DNA of 64,000 bases from JARYGU01 sp033795365 (GTDB taxonomy: Bacteria; Pseudomonadota; Alphaproteobacteria; Rhizobiales; Rhizobiaceae). The stretch spans positions 62,001 to 126,000 of the forward strand of contig JARYGU010000013.1 in NCBI GenBank assembly GCA_033795365.1, written 5' to 3'. Every line of letters starts with the position of its first letter. The first letter of the stretch is position 1. Below, piece after piece: positions 7,081 to 15,317 of the stretch. The notes under the pieces are model-generated. The model was not told the origin of the DNA. It ran no database searches and saw only the letters and a program-made list of their open reading frames with translations. A program made the position numbers and the translations under genes.

Positions 7081-8907
7081 ATGAGCACCAATTCCGCCCG
7101 CACGTCTCTCGACCATATCCGCAACTTCTCGATCGTTGCCCATATCGACCACGGCAAGTCGACGCTGGCCGACCGCCTGATCCAGTCGACCGGCGGCCTT
7201 GCCGAACGCGAGATGTCGGAGCAGGTGCTGGATTCGATGGATATCGAACGCGAGCGCGGCATCACCATCAAGGCCCAGACAGTGCGCCTGCACTACAAGG
7301 CGAACGACGGCGAAACCTATGTGCTGAACCTCATCGACACGCCCGGTCATGTCGACTTCGCCTATGAGGTCTCGCGCTCGCTCTCGGCCTGCGAGGGCTC
7401 TCTGCTCGTCGTCGACGCCTCCCAGGGAGTGGAAGCCCAGACGCTCGCGAATGTCTACCAGGCGATCGACAACAATCACGAGCTCGTCACCGTCCTCAAC
7501 AAGATCGACCTGCCGGCCGCCGAGCCGGACCGCATCAAGGACCAGATCGAGGATGTGATCGGCATCGACGCATCGGACGCCGTGCTGATCTCCGCCAAGA
7601 CCGGTCTCGGCATTCCCGACGTGCTGGAGGCGATCGTCCAGCGGCTTCCAGCGCCGAAAAGCCCGGGCGGGGAGAAGGCGCCGCTGAAGGCGCTCCTCGT
7701 TGACAGTTGGTACGACACCTATCTCGGTGTCATGGTGCTCGTGCGCGTCATCGACGGTGTGCTCACCAAGGGCCAGACCATCCGCATGATGGGCACCGGC
7801 GCGAAATACTCCGTGGAGCGCGTCGGCGTGCTGACGCCGAAGATGGTGGCGATGGATAGTCTCGGCCCCGGCGAGATCGGCTTCATCACCGCCTCGATCA
7901 AGGAAGTAGCCGATACCCGCGTCGGCGATACGATCACCGAGGACAAGCGCCCGACGGCTGAAGCGTTGCCCGGCTTCAAGCCGGCCCAGCCGGTCGTCTT
8001 CTGCGGCCTCTTCCCGGTCGATGCCGCCGATTTCGAGGAGCTGCGCTCGGCGATGGGCAAGCTGCGCCTCAACGACGCATCCTTCTCCTTCGAAATGGAA
8101 AGCTCGGCGGCGCTGGGCTTCGGCTTCCGCTGCGGCTTCCTCGGCTTGCTGCATCTGGAAATCATCCAGGAGCGCCTGTCGCGCGAGTTCGACCTTGACC
8201 TCATCGCAACCGCCCCCTCGGTCGTCTACCAACTCACCATGACCGACGGCACGGAAAAGGAGCTGCACAATCCCGCCGATATGCCGGACGTCGTCAAGAT
8301 CGCCGAATTCCGCGAACCCTGGATCAAGGCGACGATCCTGACACCCGACGACTATCTCGGCGGCATCCTGAAACTCTGTCAGGACCGCCGCGGCATCCAG
8401 ACCGAACTGACCTATGTCGGCAACCGCGCGATGCTGACTTACGACCTGCCGCTCAACGAAGTGGTCTTCGATTTCTACGACCGGTTGAAGTCGATCTCCA
8501 AGGGCTATGCCTCCTTCGACTACAACCTCTCCGACTATCGCGAGAGCGACCTCGTCAAGATGTCGATCCTCGTCAATGCCGAGCCGGTCGACGCGCTCTC
8601 CATGCTCGTCCACCGCTCTGCCGCCGAAAAACGCGGCCGCGTGATGTGCGAGAAGCTGAAGGACCTGATTCCGCAGCACATGTTCCAGATCCCGATCCAG
8701 GCCGCGATCGGCGGCCGCATCATCGCCCGCGAGACGGTCCGGGCGCTGCGCAAGGACGTGACCGCCAAATGCTACGGCGGCGACGCCACGCGCAAGCGCA
8801 AGCTTCTGGAAAAGCAGAAGGAAGGCAAAAAGCGCATGCGCCAGTTCGGCAAGGTCGAGATCCCGCAGGAAGCGTTCATTGCGGCGCTCAAGATGGGCGA
8901 CGAATAA
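7081..8907 (+). CDS. lepA: Elongation factor 4 (LepA), ribosome back-translocating GTPase
   Basis: Translational GTPase of 608 residues (E. coli protein about 599). The G domain begins at once: G1 AHIDHGKSTL, switch region with ERERGITIKAQTV, G3 DTPGHVDF, G4 NKIDLP, G5 SAKTG; EF-G-like domains II, III and V follow, and the LepA-specific C-terminal domain ends with ATRKRKLLEKQKEGKKRMRQ, the basic tail that contacts tRNA. Start chosen at ATG 7081 because the preceding 12 codons contain no ribosome-binding site and the N-terminus then matches family length. Cytoplasmic and membrane-associated in known cases. No strong Shine-Dalgarno is present before this ATG. Confidence 0.95.
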   Translation: MSTNSARTSLDHIRNFSIVAHIDHGKSTLADRLIQSTGGLAEREMSEQVLDSMDIERERGITIKAQTVRLHYKANDGETYVLNLIDTPGHVDFAYEVSRSLSACEGSLLVVDASQGVEAQTLANVYQAIDNNHELVTVLNKIDLPAAEPDRIKDQIEDVIGIDASDAVLISAKTGLGIPDVLEAIVQRLPAPKSPGGEKAPLKALLVDSWYDTYLGVMVLVRVIDGVLTKGQTIRMMGTGAKYSVERVGVLTPKMVAMDSLGPGEIGFITASIKEVADTRVGDTITEDKRPTAEALPGFKPAQPVVFCGLFPVDAADFEELRSAMGKLRLNDASFSFEMESSAALGFGFRCGFLGLLHLEIIQERLSREFDLDLIATAPSVVYQLTMTDGTEKELHNPADMPDVVKIAEFREPWIKATILTPDDYLGGILKLCQDRRGIQTELTYVGNRAMLTYDLPLNEVVFDFYDRLKSISKGYASFDYNLSDYRESDLVKMSILVNAEPVDALSMLVHRSAAEKRGRVMCEKLKDLIPQHMFQIPIQAAIGGRIIARETVRALRKDVTAKCYGGDATRKRKLLEKQKEGKKRMRQFGKVEIPQEAFIAALKMGDE

Positions 8908-8911
8908 GGCA

Positions 8912-8947
8912 TTGCTGCTTCCGGTTCGTGCGCATATAATTTGCGCA
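8912..8947 (+). promoter_or_regulatory. ccdAB promoter with overlapping inverted-repeat operator
   Basis: A consensus -10 TATAAT at 8935-8940 has a possible weak -35 TTGCTG at 8912-8917 with 17-bp spacing. Two copies of the self-complementary hexamer TGCGCA (8929-8934 and 8942-8947) flank the -10 exactly, giving an inverted repeat that would be occluded by a bound dimer. The ccdA start is 19 bp further on. Type II antitoxins usually autorepress from such a site; assignment to CcdA is inference. Confidence 0.65.
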
Positions 8948-8965
8948 TGAACTGGAGCGTCCGTC

Positions 8966-9196
8966 ATGCCGCAATCCATGCGCAAGCCCGCCAATCTTTC
9001 TCTTGACGCCAAGCTCGTTTCATCCGCGCGCAAGCTCGACATCAACATTTCCCGTGCCGCCGAGGAAGGTATCGCCCGCGCCGTCAAGGCCGAGCGCGAG
9101 CGCCTGTGGCGACTGGAAAACGCCGAAGCGATCAGGCTGGAGAACGAGTATGTCGAGAAGCATGGCCTGCCTCTCGCCAAATATCGCCAGTTCTGA
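8966..9196 (+). CDS. ccdA: CcdA-type antitoxin
   Basis: Antitoxin of 76 residues, close to the length of F-plasmid CcdA (72). The N-terminal part (ANLSLDAKLVSSARKLDINISRAAEEGI) fits the ribbon-helix-helix DNA-binding fold, and the C-terminal half, rich in charged residues (KAERERLWRLENAEAIRLENEYVEKHG in pieces), matches the toxin-binding tail with a W-x-x-E-N-x-E-like pattern. GGAG lies eight bases before the ATG. Its TGA overlaps the ATG of ccdB by one base, which implies coupled translation with antitoxin first, the classical order. Confidence 0.9.
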   Translation: MPQSMRKPANLSLDAKLVSSARKLDINISRAAEEGIARAVKAERERLWRLENAEAIRLENEYVEKHGLPLAKYRQF

Positions 9197-9495
9197 TGGC
9201 CCGATTTCACGTCTACAGACTGAAATCGTCCGATCTTCTTGCAATCGATCTGCAAGCCAATCTGCTCGATGACCTGCCGTCAAGGGTGATGGTTCCGCTT
9301 CATCCCCTGCGGGACATGGGATGGTCGATGGCGCAGCTCAATCCACGCTTCCATGTCGCCGGCGAACTTTATGTCGTGGCGACACAGCGCATGGCGTCGG
9401 TGCCGGTTTCGCAAATCGGCGATCCGGTCGCGGATTTGTCGTCCCAAAGTGACGAAATCACCGCTGCCCTGGATTTCCTGTTCCAGGGCTTCTGA
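9196..9495 (+). CDS. ccdB: CcdB-type toxin (gyrase inhibitor family)
   Basis: Toxin of 99 residues against 101 in F-plasmid CcdB, which poisons DNA gyrase. Family features seen are FHVYR near the N-terminus, VDLQANLLDDLPSRVMVPL-like strand pattern, NPRFHVAGELYVVATQRMASVP in two parts, and the C-terminus DEITAALDFLFQGF, where the terminal hydrophobic residues normally contact GyrA. The ATG overlaps the ccdA stop. The gene is intact and convergent with the GFA-family gene with a single base between stops. As a chromosomal copy it may serve stabilisation or be a remnant of transfer; no mobile-element ends are visible nearby. Confidence 0.9.
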   Translation: MARFHVYRLKSSDLLAIDLQANLLDDLPSRVMVPLHPLRDMGWSMAQLNPRFHVAGELYVVATQRMASVPVSQIGDPVADLSSQSDEITAALDFLFQGF

Positions 9496-9496
9496 C

Positions 9497-9943
9497 TCAG
9501 GCCTGCGCCATATACTCGCGCACCAGCCCATCATATTCCCCCATCTCCGGCAGCGTCTCGTAGCTGCGCGCTGCACCGGTCTCGGCGAAGGCGAGTTTTT
9601 CGCTCGTCCAGGTCTCGATGAACGGCGAAAACCAAGTCGTATCATCAAGCATCGTCGGGCGGAGATTGACGAACCAATCCATGCCTTCGGGCTTCGTGAA
9701 CATCCAGCTCATGCAGTGCGGGCAGAAATAATGGCGCGAGGCACCGTGAAGGCCGCCGATGACCGGCTCGCCCTCCGTCACCTCGAAGCCTTCAGCGGGA
9801 ATGGCCGCGCTCAGCGAATAGGCGCTGGAGGACATCCTCTGGCAACCCGTGCAATGACACGCCATGGTCAAAAGCGGCGCTTTGCTGATTCTGAGCCGCA
9901 CGCGGCCACATCGGCATCCTCCGGTTATCGGCAAATCCGGCAT
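9497..9943 (-). CDS. GFA family zinc protein (glutathione-dependent formaldehyde-activating/CENP-V-like)
   Basis: Cytoplasmic zinc protein of 148 residues. The fold is marked by cysteine pairs: GGCRCGRVRL near residue 10, ACHCTGCQR near 30 and FCPHCMSW near 75, each supplying zinc ligands. The family is named after a glutathione-dependent formaldehyde-activating enzyme, but most members have no shown activity, so function here is open. ATG 9943 with AGGAAAGGA ahead is preferred over an upstream TTG. The gene is isolated, convergent with ccdB. Confidence 0.85.
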   Translation of the reverse strand: MPDLPITGGCRCGRVRLRISKAPLLTMACHCTGCQRMSSSAYSLSAAIPAEGFEVTEGEPVIGGLHGASRHYFCPHCMSWMFTKPEGMDWFVNLRPTMLDDTTWFSPFIETWTSEKLAFAETGAARSYETLPEMGEYDGLVREYMAQA

Positions 9944-10018
9944 AGTGTCGGGTCCTTTCCTGTTCCGCAAAGAGATAGCGGATGAGGCAAGGGTTTCAAA
10001 GCCTTGAAGGCAGCAGAG

Positions 10019-10744
10019 CTACGATCCCTCGTAGATCCGCTGCGCCGCCGTCAATGCTCCATCCAGCGTCTCCCCTGGGCGATAGACCGAGAGCGTCTCC
10101 GGTTTCTTGACACCCGGCACCGAGCGCGGACAGGTTTCCGCCTCCCCGACAACACTGCGGACGGGGATGACGCCCGCCCATATCGGCAGGGAAAAATCCG
10201 CCTCATCGTCGCCCACCCCTTTGGCACGCACCTTCGCGGAAGCCTCCTCGATCGGCATCGAGATGATCGTCGTGGCCTTTGCTTCCTGGCCCGTGATCGG
10301 CCGCAGGATAGCACTGCGTCCGGGATAGAACCTGTCCACCACGTCGGCGAGCGCCTCGATCTTTTCCTCCGGATCCTCCAAGATCCGTGCCGTACCGAAG
10401 CACATAGCCGAGCGATAATTGGCGGAATGGTTGAAACCCGAACGCGCTAGGACGAGGCCATCGAGATGCGAGACGGTAAGGCAAGCCGGCGTTCCGGTCT
10501 TCAGATGCCGCAGCATGCGGCTTGCAGAGGACCCGTGCCAGAGAAGAACATCATCCTTGCGCCAGTAGAGCGTCGGCGTGCAATAGGGCTGCCCGTCGAT
10601 GGCGTAGGCGACGTGGCAAAGCATTCCCGCATCCAGAATGGCATGCACCGTGGCGCGGTCGTAACTTGCCCGCTCATGCAGCCGCTTCACGCGGTTACGG
10701 GAGGAGACAGGATAGGCTTCGCAATGGGTGGTGTTGCTGGACAT
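10019..10744 (-). CDS. Pyridoxamine 5'-phosphate oxidase-family flavin-binding protein
   Basis: Protein of 241 residues with a split-barrel FMN-binding fold over about residues 20-160: ILDAGMLCHVAYAIDGQPYCTPTLYWRKDD, HGSSASRMLRHLKTG and VLARSGFNHSANYRSAMCFGTARI (each a flavin-site strand or loop). It belongs to the Pyridox_ox_2 type rather than to PdxH itself. Divergent from a MocR regulator whose domain binds PLP, with start codons only 40 bp apart, so it is the likely target of that regulator and may act in B6 vitamer or antibiotic-like substrate handling (inference). No signal peptide. Confidence 0.8.
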   Translation of the reverse strand: MSSNTTHCEAYPVSSRNRVKRLHERASYDRATVHAILDAGMLCHVAYAIDGQPYCTPTLYWRKDDVLLWHGSSASRMLRHLKTGTPACLTVSHLDGLVLARSGFNHSANYRSAMCFGTARILEDPEEKIEALADVVDRFYPGRSAILRPITGQEAKATTIISMPIEEASAKVRAKGVGDDEADFSLPIWAGVIPVRSVVGEAETCPRSVPGVKKPETLSVYRPGETLDGALTAAQRIYEGS

Positions 10745-10748
10745 GGGC

Positions 10749-10840
10749 TTGCCTTTTCAATTTCTTGGGCCCTATTCTGCGCAAATGGCATTGGTTTCAA
10801 AAAGCCCCAATTCAGCGCAAAAAACCAAGACCAATTCTGC
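10749..10840. promoter_or_regulatory. Shared divergent promoter with three direct repeats (MocR operator candidate)
   Basis: Three copies of CCwATTCwGC occur in the same orientation at 10771-10780, 10807-10816 and 10831-10840, two of them extended by GCAAA. The first overlaps a possible -10 TATTCT (10773-10778) with -35 TTGCCT at 10749-10754, which would give an almost leaderless transcript for the regulator; on the other strand TTGAAA (10800-10795) can serve as -35 for the PPOX gene. MocR/GabR regulators bind direct repeats, so these are plausible operators. Confidence 0.55.
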
Positions 10841-12224
10841 AGACTGGTCGGCGTTAACCCCTGTTCTGCCCGAGGATGGGCCGCGGGTGCCGGCGCTTTA
10901 CGGCGCGATCCGCAGACTGATCGAAACCGGCACCGTCGGCCCGGGCGGAAAGCTGCCGCCGACCCGCGATCTTTCGAAACGCCTCGGCATTTCCCGCGCC
11001 TCGGCCGTTGCCGCCTTCGAGATGCTGATCGCGGACGGCTTTGCAGAGGCGCGCGTCGGCTCGGGCACCTTCGTCGCCGGGCAGGTGCCGCGGGTAAGGC
11101 AGCCCGACAGGGATGCAAGCGCGGGCCGGCAAGACTCGATGCCGCTTCCGGGAACGCTCGGAGTGGCGGTTTCAGATCAGCGGACATTGCGGACATTCCG
11201 CACGCTCCTGTCATGGCATCTCGCACGCCCCGGCCCGGAGCATTTCCATTATGGCGATCCGCAGGGCAGCCATGCGCTGCGCGAAGCGATCGCCTCCTAT
11301 CTGCGCACGGCGCGGGGCGTACGTTGCGATGCCAATTCCGTCCTCATCACCACGGGGACGCAGCAGGGCCTCGACCTCGTGATCCGCACCGTATTGAAAC
11401 CCGGCGACAGGGTCTGGATCGAGGATCCGTGTTATCCGAGCGCAAAGGCAGCCTTCACAGGCGCCGGCATCAGGCTGACCGGCGTCGCGGTCGATACTGA
11501 AGGTCTCGACCCGGCGCTCGGAGAAAGTCTGAATCCGAAAGCTCGCGCAGTCTACGTTACGCCGTCCCACCAGTTTCCCCTCGGCGTGACGATGACGATG
11601 CGCCGCCGTCTCGCGCTGATTGACTGGGCGCGGCGCAACGGCGCGTGGATCATCGAGGACGATTACGACAGCGAATTCCGCTATGCCGGGCCGCCGCTGA
11701 CATCGCTGCAGGGAATGGACGATTCCGGATGCGTCATCTACCTCGGCACGTTTTCGAAGGTGCTTTTTCCAGGTCTCAGGCTCGGCTATGCGGTCGTTCC
11801 CAAACCGCTGTTGGGCGAAATCCTTACCCTTCGCAGTCGCACGGACAGGTATCCGCCCACTCTTGCCGAAGCAGCGCTGTCGGACCTGTTGCGGGAAGGT
11901 CATTTTGCCGCCCATCTGCGTCGTGCGCGAAGGCGCACCGAGGCCGCGCGGGACGAGCTGGTCGCAGGGCTGCGCTCCGGTGCGACCGACAGGCTGGAGG
12001 TCGCCGTTCCCGATCAGGGCTTGCATCTGATAGCAAGGCTCGCTTCCGGTATCTCCGATACGCAAGCGGTCGCGCTGGCGAGGTCGGCCGGGCTTGGGGC
12101 CCGCGCGCTTTCCTCCATGTATGTCTCCGGTGCGCCGGCGCATGGGCTCGTCATCGGCTTTTCCGGCTTCACCGGCGAGGAGCTGCGCCTGGCGGCGAGC
12201 CGGTTCGCAGCCCTGCTGCGATAG
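10785..12224 (+). CDS. MocR-type regulator: GntR wHTH fused to class I aminotransferase fold (PdxR-like)
   Basis: PLP-dependent transcription factor of 479 residues. The winged helix is at about 30-100 (ALYGAIRRLIETGTVGPG, LPPTRDLSKRLGISRASAV, GFAEARVGSGTFV). The rest is an aminotransferase-like domain with TGTQQGLDLVIRTVLKPGD, EDPCYPSAK, ITPSHQFPLGVTMTM-type loop, EDDYDSEFRY and the PLP lysine in YLGTFSKVLFPGLRLGY. ATG 10785 is used although no ribosome-binding site precedes it; a promoter overlapping the start suggests a leaderless mRNA. It is divergent from a PPOX-family gene and probably controls it and itself in response to a B6 vitamer. Confidence 0.9.
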   Translation: MALVSKSPNSAQKTKTNSADWSALTPVLPEDGPRVPALYGAIRRLIETGTVGPGGKLPPTRDLSKRLGISRASAVAAFEMLIADGFAEARVGSGTFVAGQVPRVRQPDRDASAGRQDSMPLPGTLGVAVSDQRTLRTFRTLLSWHLARPGPEHFHYGDPQGSHALREAIASYLRTARGVRCDANSVLITTGTQQGLDLVIRTVLKPGDRVWIEDPCYPSAKAAFTGAGIRLTGVAVDTEGLDPALGESLNPKARAVYVTPSHQFPLGVTMTMRRRLALIDWARRNGAWIIEDDYDSEFRYAGPPLTSLQGMDDSGCVIYLGTFSKVLFPGLRLGYAVVPKPLLGEILTLRSRTDRYPPTLAEAALSDLLREGHFAAHLRRARRRTEAARDELVAGLRSGATDRLEVAVPDQGLHLIARLASGISDTQAVALARSAGLGARALSSMYVSGAPAHGLVIGFSGFTGEELRLAASRFAALLR

Positions 12225-12314
12225 ACCGGCAGACCGGCTCCTGCACATCCGGACTTTTTGATAATGCCTCTTTGCTGTAAACCGGCGAAAAATTGCGACG
12301 GAACGGATCACGCC

Positions 12315-13043
12315 ATGACCCAGAACATCTATGACGATCCCGCCTTCTTCGAAGGCTACAGCGGGCTTGGCCGCTCCGTCGAGGGCCTTGCGGGCGCTGC
12401 CGAATGGCCGGCTCTCAGGGCCATGCTGCCGGAGCTTTCCGGCCTGAGGGTCGCCGATCTCGGTTGCGGCTTCGGCTGGTTCTGCCGCTATGCCGGCGAG
12501 CAGGATGCGGCGAGCGTCCAAGGCTTCGATGTCTCGGAAAAGATGCTCGCACGCGCCAGGGCGGAAACGTCCGATCCGGCAATCTCCTATGAACGGGCGG
12601 ATCTCGAGACGATCACGCTTCCGACGACATCCCTGGACCTCGTCTACAGTTCGCTTGCCTTCCACTATGTCGAGGCGCTGGAGCGGCTGTTCGGAAACAT
12701 TCACCGCGCCCTCGTGCCGGACGGGCATCTCGTCTTCTCGATCGAGCACCCGATCTTCATGGCCTCGCGCCGCCCGGAATGGATGTTGGACGCGGACGGC
12801 AACAGGACGTGGCCGGTCGACAGCTATCAGATGGAAGGCAAACGCACGACCAACTGGCTCGCCGATGGCGTCGTCAAGCAGCACCGCACCATCGGCACGC
12901 TGCTCAACATGCTGATCCGCCAAGGCTTCACCCTCACGCATATCGAAGATTTCGGCCCCACCGAAGAACAGATCGCCGAGCGGCCGGAATTGGCCGAGGA
13001 GCGGGAGCGTCCGATGTTCCTGCTGGTCTCGGCGCGGCGATAG
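12315..13043 (+). CDS. Class I SAM-dependent methyltransferase
   Basis: Cytoplasmic methyltransferase of 242 residues. Motif I is VADLGCGFGWFCRYA near residue 46, motif II VQGFDVSEKMLARARAE, then ADLETITLP and DLVYSSLAFHYVEALERLF (motifs post-II and IV), of the Methyltransf_11/25 type. The C-terminal third has EHPIFMASRRPEW and a conserved segment WLADGVVKQHRTIGTLLN seen in YafE/Rebeccamycin-like groups. The small-molecule substrate is unknown. ATG 12315 is chosen because the upstream extension lacks a ribosome-binding site and family similarity begins here. Convergent with the PaoABC operon, 15 bp between stops. Confidence 0.85.
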   Translation: MTQNIYDDPAFFEGYSGLGRSVEGLAGAAEWPALRAMLPELSGLRVADLGCGFGWFCRYAGEQDAASVQGFDVSEKMLARARAETSDPAISYERADLETITLPTTSLDLVYSSLAFHYVEALERLFGNIHRALVPDGHLVFSIEHPIFMASRRPEWMLDADGNRTWPVDSYQMEGKRTTNWLADGVVKQHRTIGTLLNMLIRQGFTLTHIEDFGPTEEQIAERPELAEERERPMFLLVSARR

Positions 13044-13058
13044 AGCCCGGCTGTCGAA

Positions 13059-15308
13059 CTAAATCTCCGGCAAGACAGCCAGAACCTTATCCACTGTTAT
13101 CGGGAACGACCGGATACGGATTCCGGTCGCGTTGTAGACGGCGTTGACGATGGATGCTCCGGCGCCGCAAACGCCGAGTTCGCCGATACCTTTCGCTCCG
13201 AACACATTCGCCTTGTCGTCGTGCTCGTCCAGGAAGACGGCATCGATTTCGCCTATGTCCGCATGAACGGGAACATGATAGCTGGCGAGATCTCCATAGA
13301 CGAAATTGCCGTAGCGGGGATCGAGTCCGCCCTCCTCCATCAACGCTGCGCCGATACCCCAGATCATGCCGCCGATCATCTGCGATCGGGCCGTCTTGGG
13401 ATTGAAGATACGGCCTGCAGCGAAGACGCCCAGCATGCGGCGGAGGCGAACCTCTCCGGTATCCGCATCGACCTCCACCTCTGCGAAATGCGCACCGTAA
13501 GTGTGCTGCGAATAGTCTCTGAGGTTCTGTCCGCGTTCGACCGTGCCCACCGCCGTCATCCCCTCGGGTGCAACGAGTTCCAGCAGGTCCGTTAGCGCCG
13601 CGGTGCGGTCGCCGACGATCACGCGGTCCCCGGAAAACTCGAATCCTTCGCCGTTTGCGCCGAAGAACGGGGAATTCAGCGTTTCCCGCGCTACCCTTAC
13701 GATCTGCTCTTTCAAAAGGCGGCATGCGTCATGAAGTGCGCTGGCGGTGCTCGTGGCACCCCAGGATCCGCCCGAACCGGCAGTCCTGGGGAATAGGGTG
13801 TCTCCAAGCGATATGCCCACCCGCCGAAGCGGGATACCCATGCTGTCCGCCGCCACCTGGGCAAGGATCGTGTAAGTGCCGGTGCCGATATCGGTCATAT
13901 CCAGCTCCACCGTCAGCTCACCCTGCCGATCGATCCTGACACGGCAGGAACCAGGTCCGATATAGTTTGCGCGGATTGCCGCCGACATACCGATGCCGAT
14001 AAGCTTGCGACCCTCTACGACGCTTGCCGGCTTCGCCTGGCGTGCGCGCCAACCGAAGCGCTCGGCGCCTTCGCGCATGCAGTCGACGAGCTTGCGGGTG
14101 GAGAACGGTACGTTCCGCTCGGGATCGCGTTCCGGCTCGTTGAGAATGCGGAACTCGATCGGGTCCATTCCAAGCTGCTCGGCGAATTCGTCGATCGCGC
14201 ATTCACCGGCCAGCATGGCGGGCGCCTCTCCCGGCGCGCGCATCCACTCGCCACGATTGGTATCGAGCGGTGCCAACCGGTGGCGCGTGGCGCGATCGGG
14301 AGCCGCATACATGCTTCGGTAGGCGGATGCGGATTGCTCGGCGAACTCCTCGAAACGCGAGGTCGTACCGAGGGAATCATGGCTGAACGAAACCAGCTTC
14401 CCGCTTCTATCCGCTCCGAGACGGAAGCGCTGCTCGAACATCGGCCTGTGCCCCGCATTGGCGAACATCTGCTGGCGTGTGAACGCGACCTTTACCGGAC
14501 GATTGAGAGCGCGGGCGGCAAGAGCCGCCGAGATTGTTTCCGCATGCGCGATCAGCTTGGAGCCGAACCCGCCGCCTATGAAAGGAGAAACGATGCGCAC
14601 GTTCTCCTTCGGCATCCGCAGCGTATTGGCAACGCCCTCCTGAATTTGCCACAACGTCTGCGTGGAGGTGAAGATCGTGAGCTGGCTTCCGTTCCAAACG
14701 GCGAGCGCAGCATGCGGCTCCATGGGTGCGTGATGCTCGAAAGCATTGGTATAGGTGGCATCGAACCTCATCGGCGCAGACGCGAAGGCCGCCTCCGCAT
14801 CGCCGATCAGGCTCTCCGTCGCCAGCCCGGCATTGGCCGTCGCCGGCGCATAGACGGCTTCGCGGGCATCCTCAAGGCTGAAGATGCCCTGCGCCGTGCT
14901 GTATTCGATCTCGATCTGCTGGATGGCCGCGCGAGCGGTTTCGAGGCTGTCGGCAACAACCAGTGCCACCGGTTCGTCATAGTAGCGGATGTCGGGAGAA
15001 AAGAGCACGGGACGGGGGCGCTGGGTTCCGGGCTTGACGGTGAGCTCCTCCCCGAAGGAGGCCTGCGCGGGCGCATTGCGATAGGTCATCACCAGATGCA
15101 CCCCGGGCATTGCTTCTGCGGCCGAGGTATCGAGGCGGCGGATACGGCCCTTGCCGACGCCCGCTCCCATCAGCATTCCATGGAGCGGCTCGCCGTGCTG
15201 ATGTTCATAGGCATAGGTCGCGCGCCCGCTGACTTTGAAGGGGCCGTCGAGGCGATCGATCGGCTGGCCTATGAAAACGAGGTTCTGCTTTCCGGTGGTC
15301 TCTGTCAT
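13059..15308 (-). CDS. paoC: Molybdenum cofactor-binding large subunit, PaoC/YagR-like aldehyde oxidoreductase
   Basis: Large subunit (749 residues; E. coli PaoC 732) of a heterotrimeric xanthine-dehydrogenase-family enzyme that oxidises aromatic aldehydes in the periplasm. Visible are the N-terminal a/b-hammerhead (IDRLDGPFKVSGRATYAYE), the Moco segment FIGGGFGSK, TAGSGGSWGATSTASALHDA, and the catalytic glutamate at about residue 710 in AKGIGELGVCGAG. GAGGATC eight bases before the ATG marks the start. It is third in an operon; the gap to the FAD subunit is 9 bp. No PaoD-like (XdhC/CoxI) maturation chaperone gene is seen next to it. Confidence 0.9.
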   Translation of the reverse strand: MTETTGKQNLVFIGQPIDRLDGPFKVSGRATYAYEHQHGEPLHGMLMGAGVGKGRIRRLDTSAAEAMPGVHLVMTYRNAPAQASFGEELTVKPGTQRPRPVLFSPDIRYYDEPVALVVADSLETARAAIQQIEIEYSTAQGIFSLEDAREAVYAPATANAGLATESLIGDAEAAFASAPMRFDATYTNAFEHHAPMEPHAALAVWNGSQLTIFTSTQTLWQIQEGVANTLRMPKENVRIVSPFIGGGFGSKLIAHAETISAALAARALNRPVKVAFTRQQMFANAGHRPMFEQRFRLGADRSGKLVSFSHDSLGTTSRFEEFAEQSASAYRSMYAAPDRATRHRLAPLDTNRGEWMRAPGEAPAMLAGECAIDEFAEQLGMDPIEFRILNEPERDPERNVPFSTRKLVDCMREGAERFGWRARQAKPASVVEGRKLIGIGMSAAIRANYIGPGSCRVRIDRQGELTVELDMTDIGTGTYTILAQVAADSMGIPLRRVGISLGDTLFPRTAGSGGSWGATSTASALHDACRLLKEQIVRVARETLNSPFFGANGEGFEFSGDRVIVGDRTAALTDLLELVAPEGMTAVGTVERGQNLRDYSQHTYGAHFAEVEVDADTGEVRLRRMLGVFAAGRIFNPKTARSQMIGGMIWGIGAALMEEGGLDPRYGNFVYGDLASYHVPVHADIGEIDAVFLDEHDDKANVFGAKGIGELGVCGAGASIVNAVYNATGIRIRSFPITVDKVLAVLPEI

Positions 15309-15317
15309 GGCCGATCC

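Noticed and set aside
8929..8947. TGCGCA pair considered as a recombination or attachment site
   Set aside because: No matching direct repeat elsewhere in the window and no integrase; an operator over the -10 is the simpler reading.
7066..9255. Minus-strand open frame of 729 codons opposite lepA and ccdA
   Set aside because: Antisense shadow; it spans lepA, the ccd promoter and ccdA, which are well supported.
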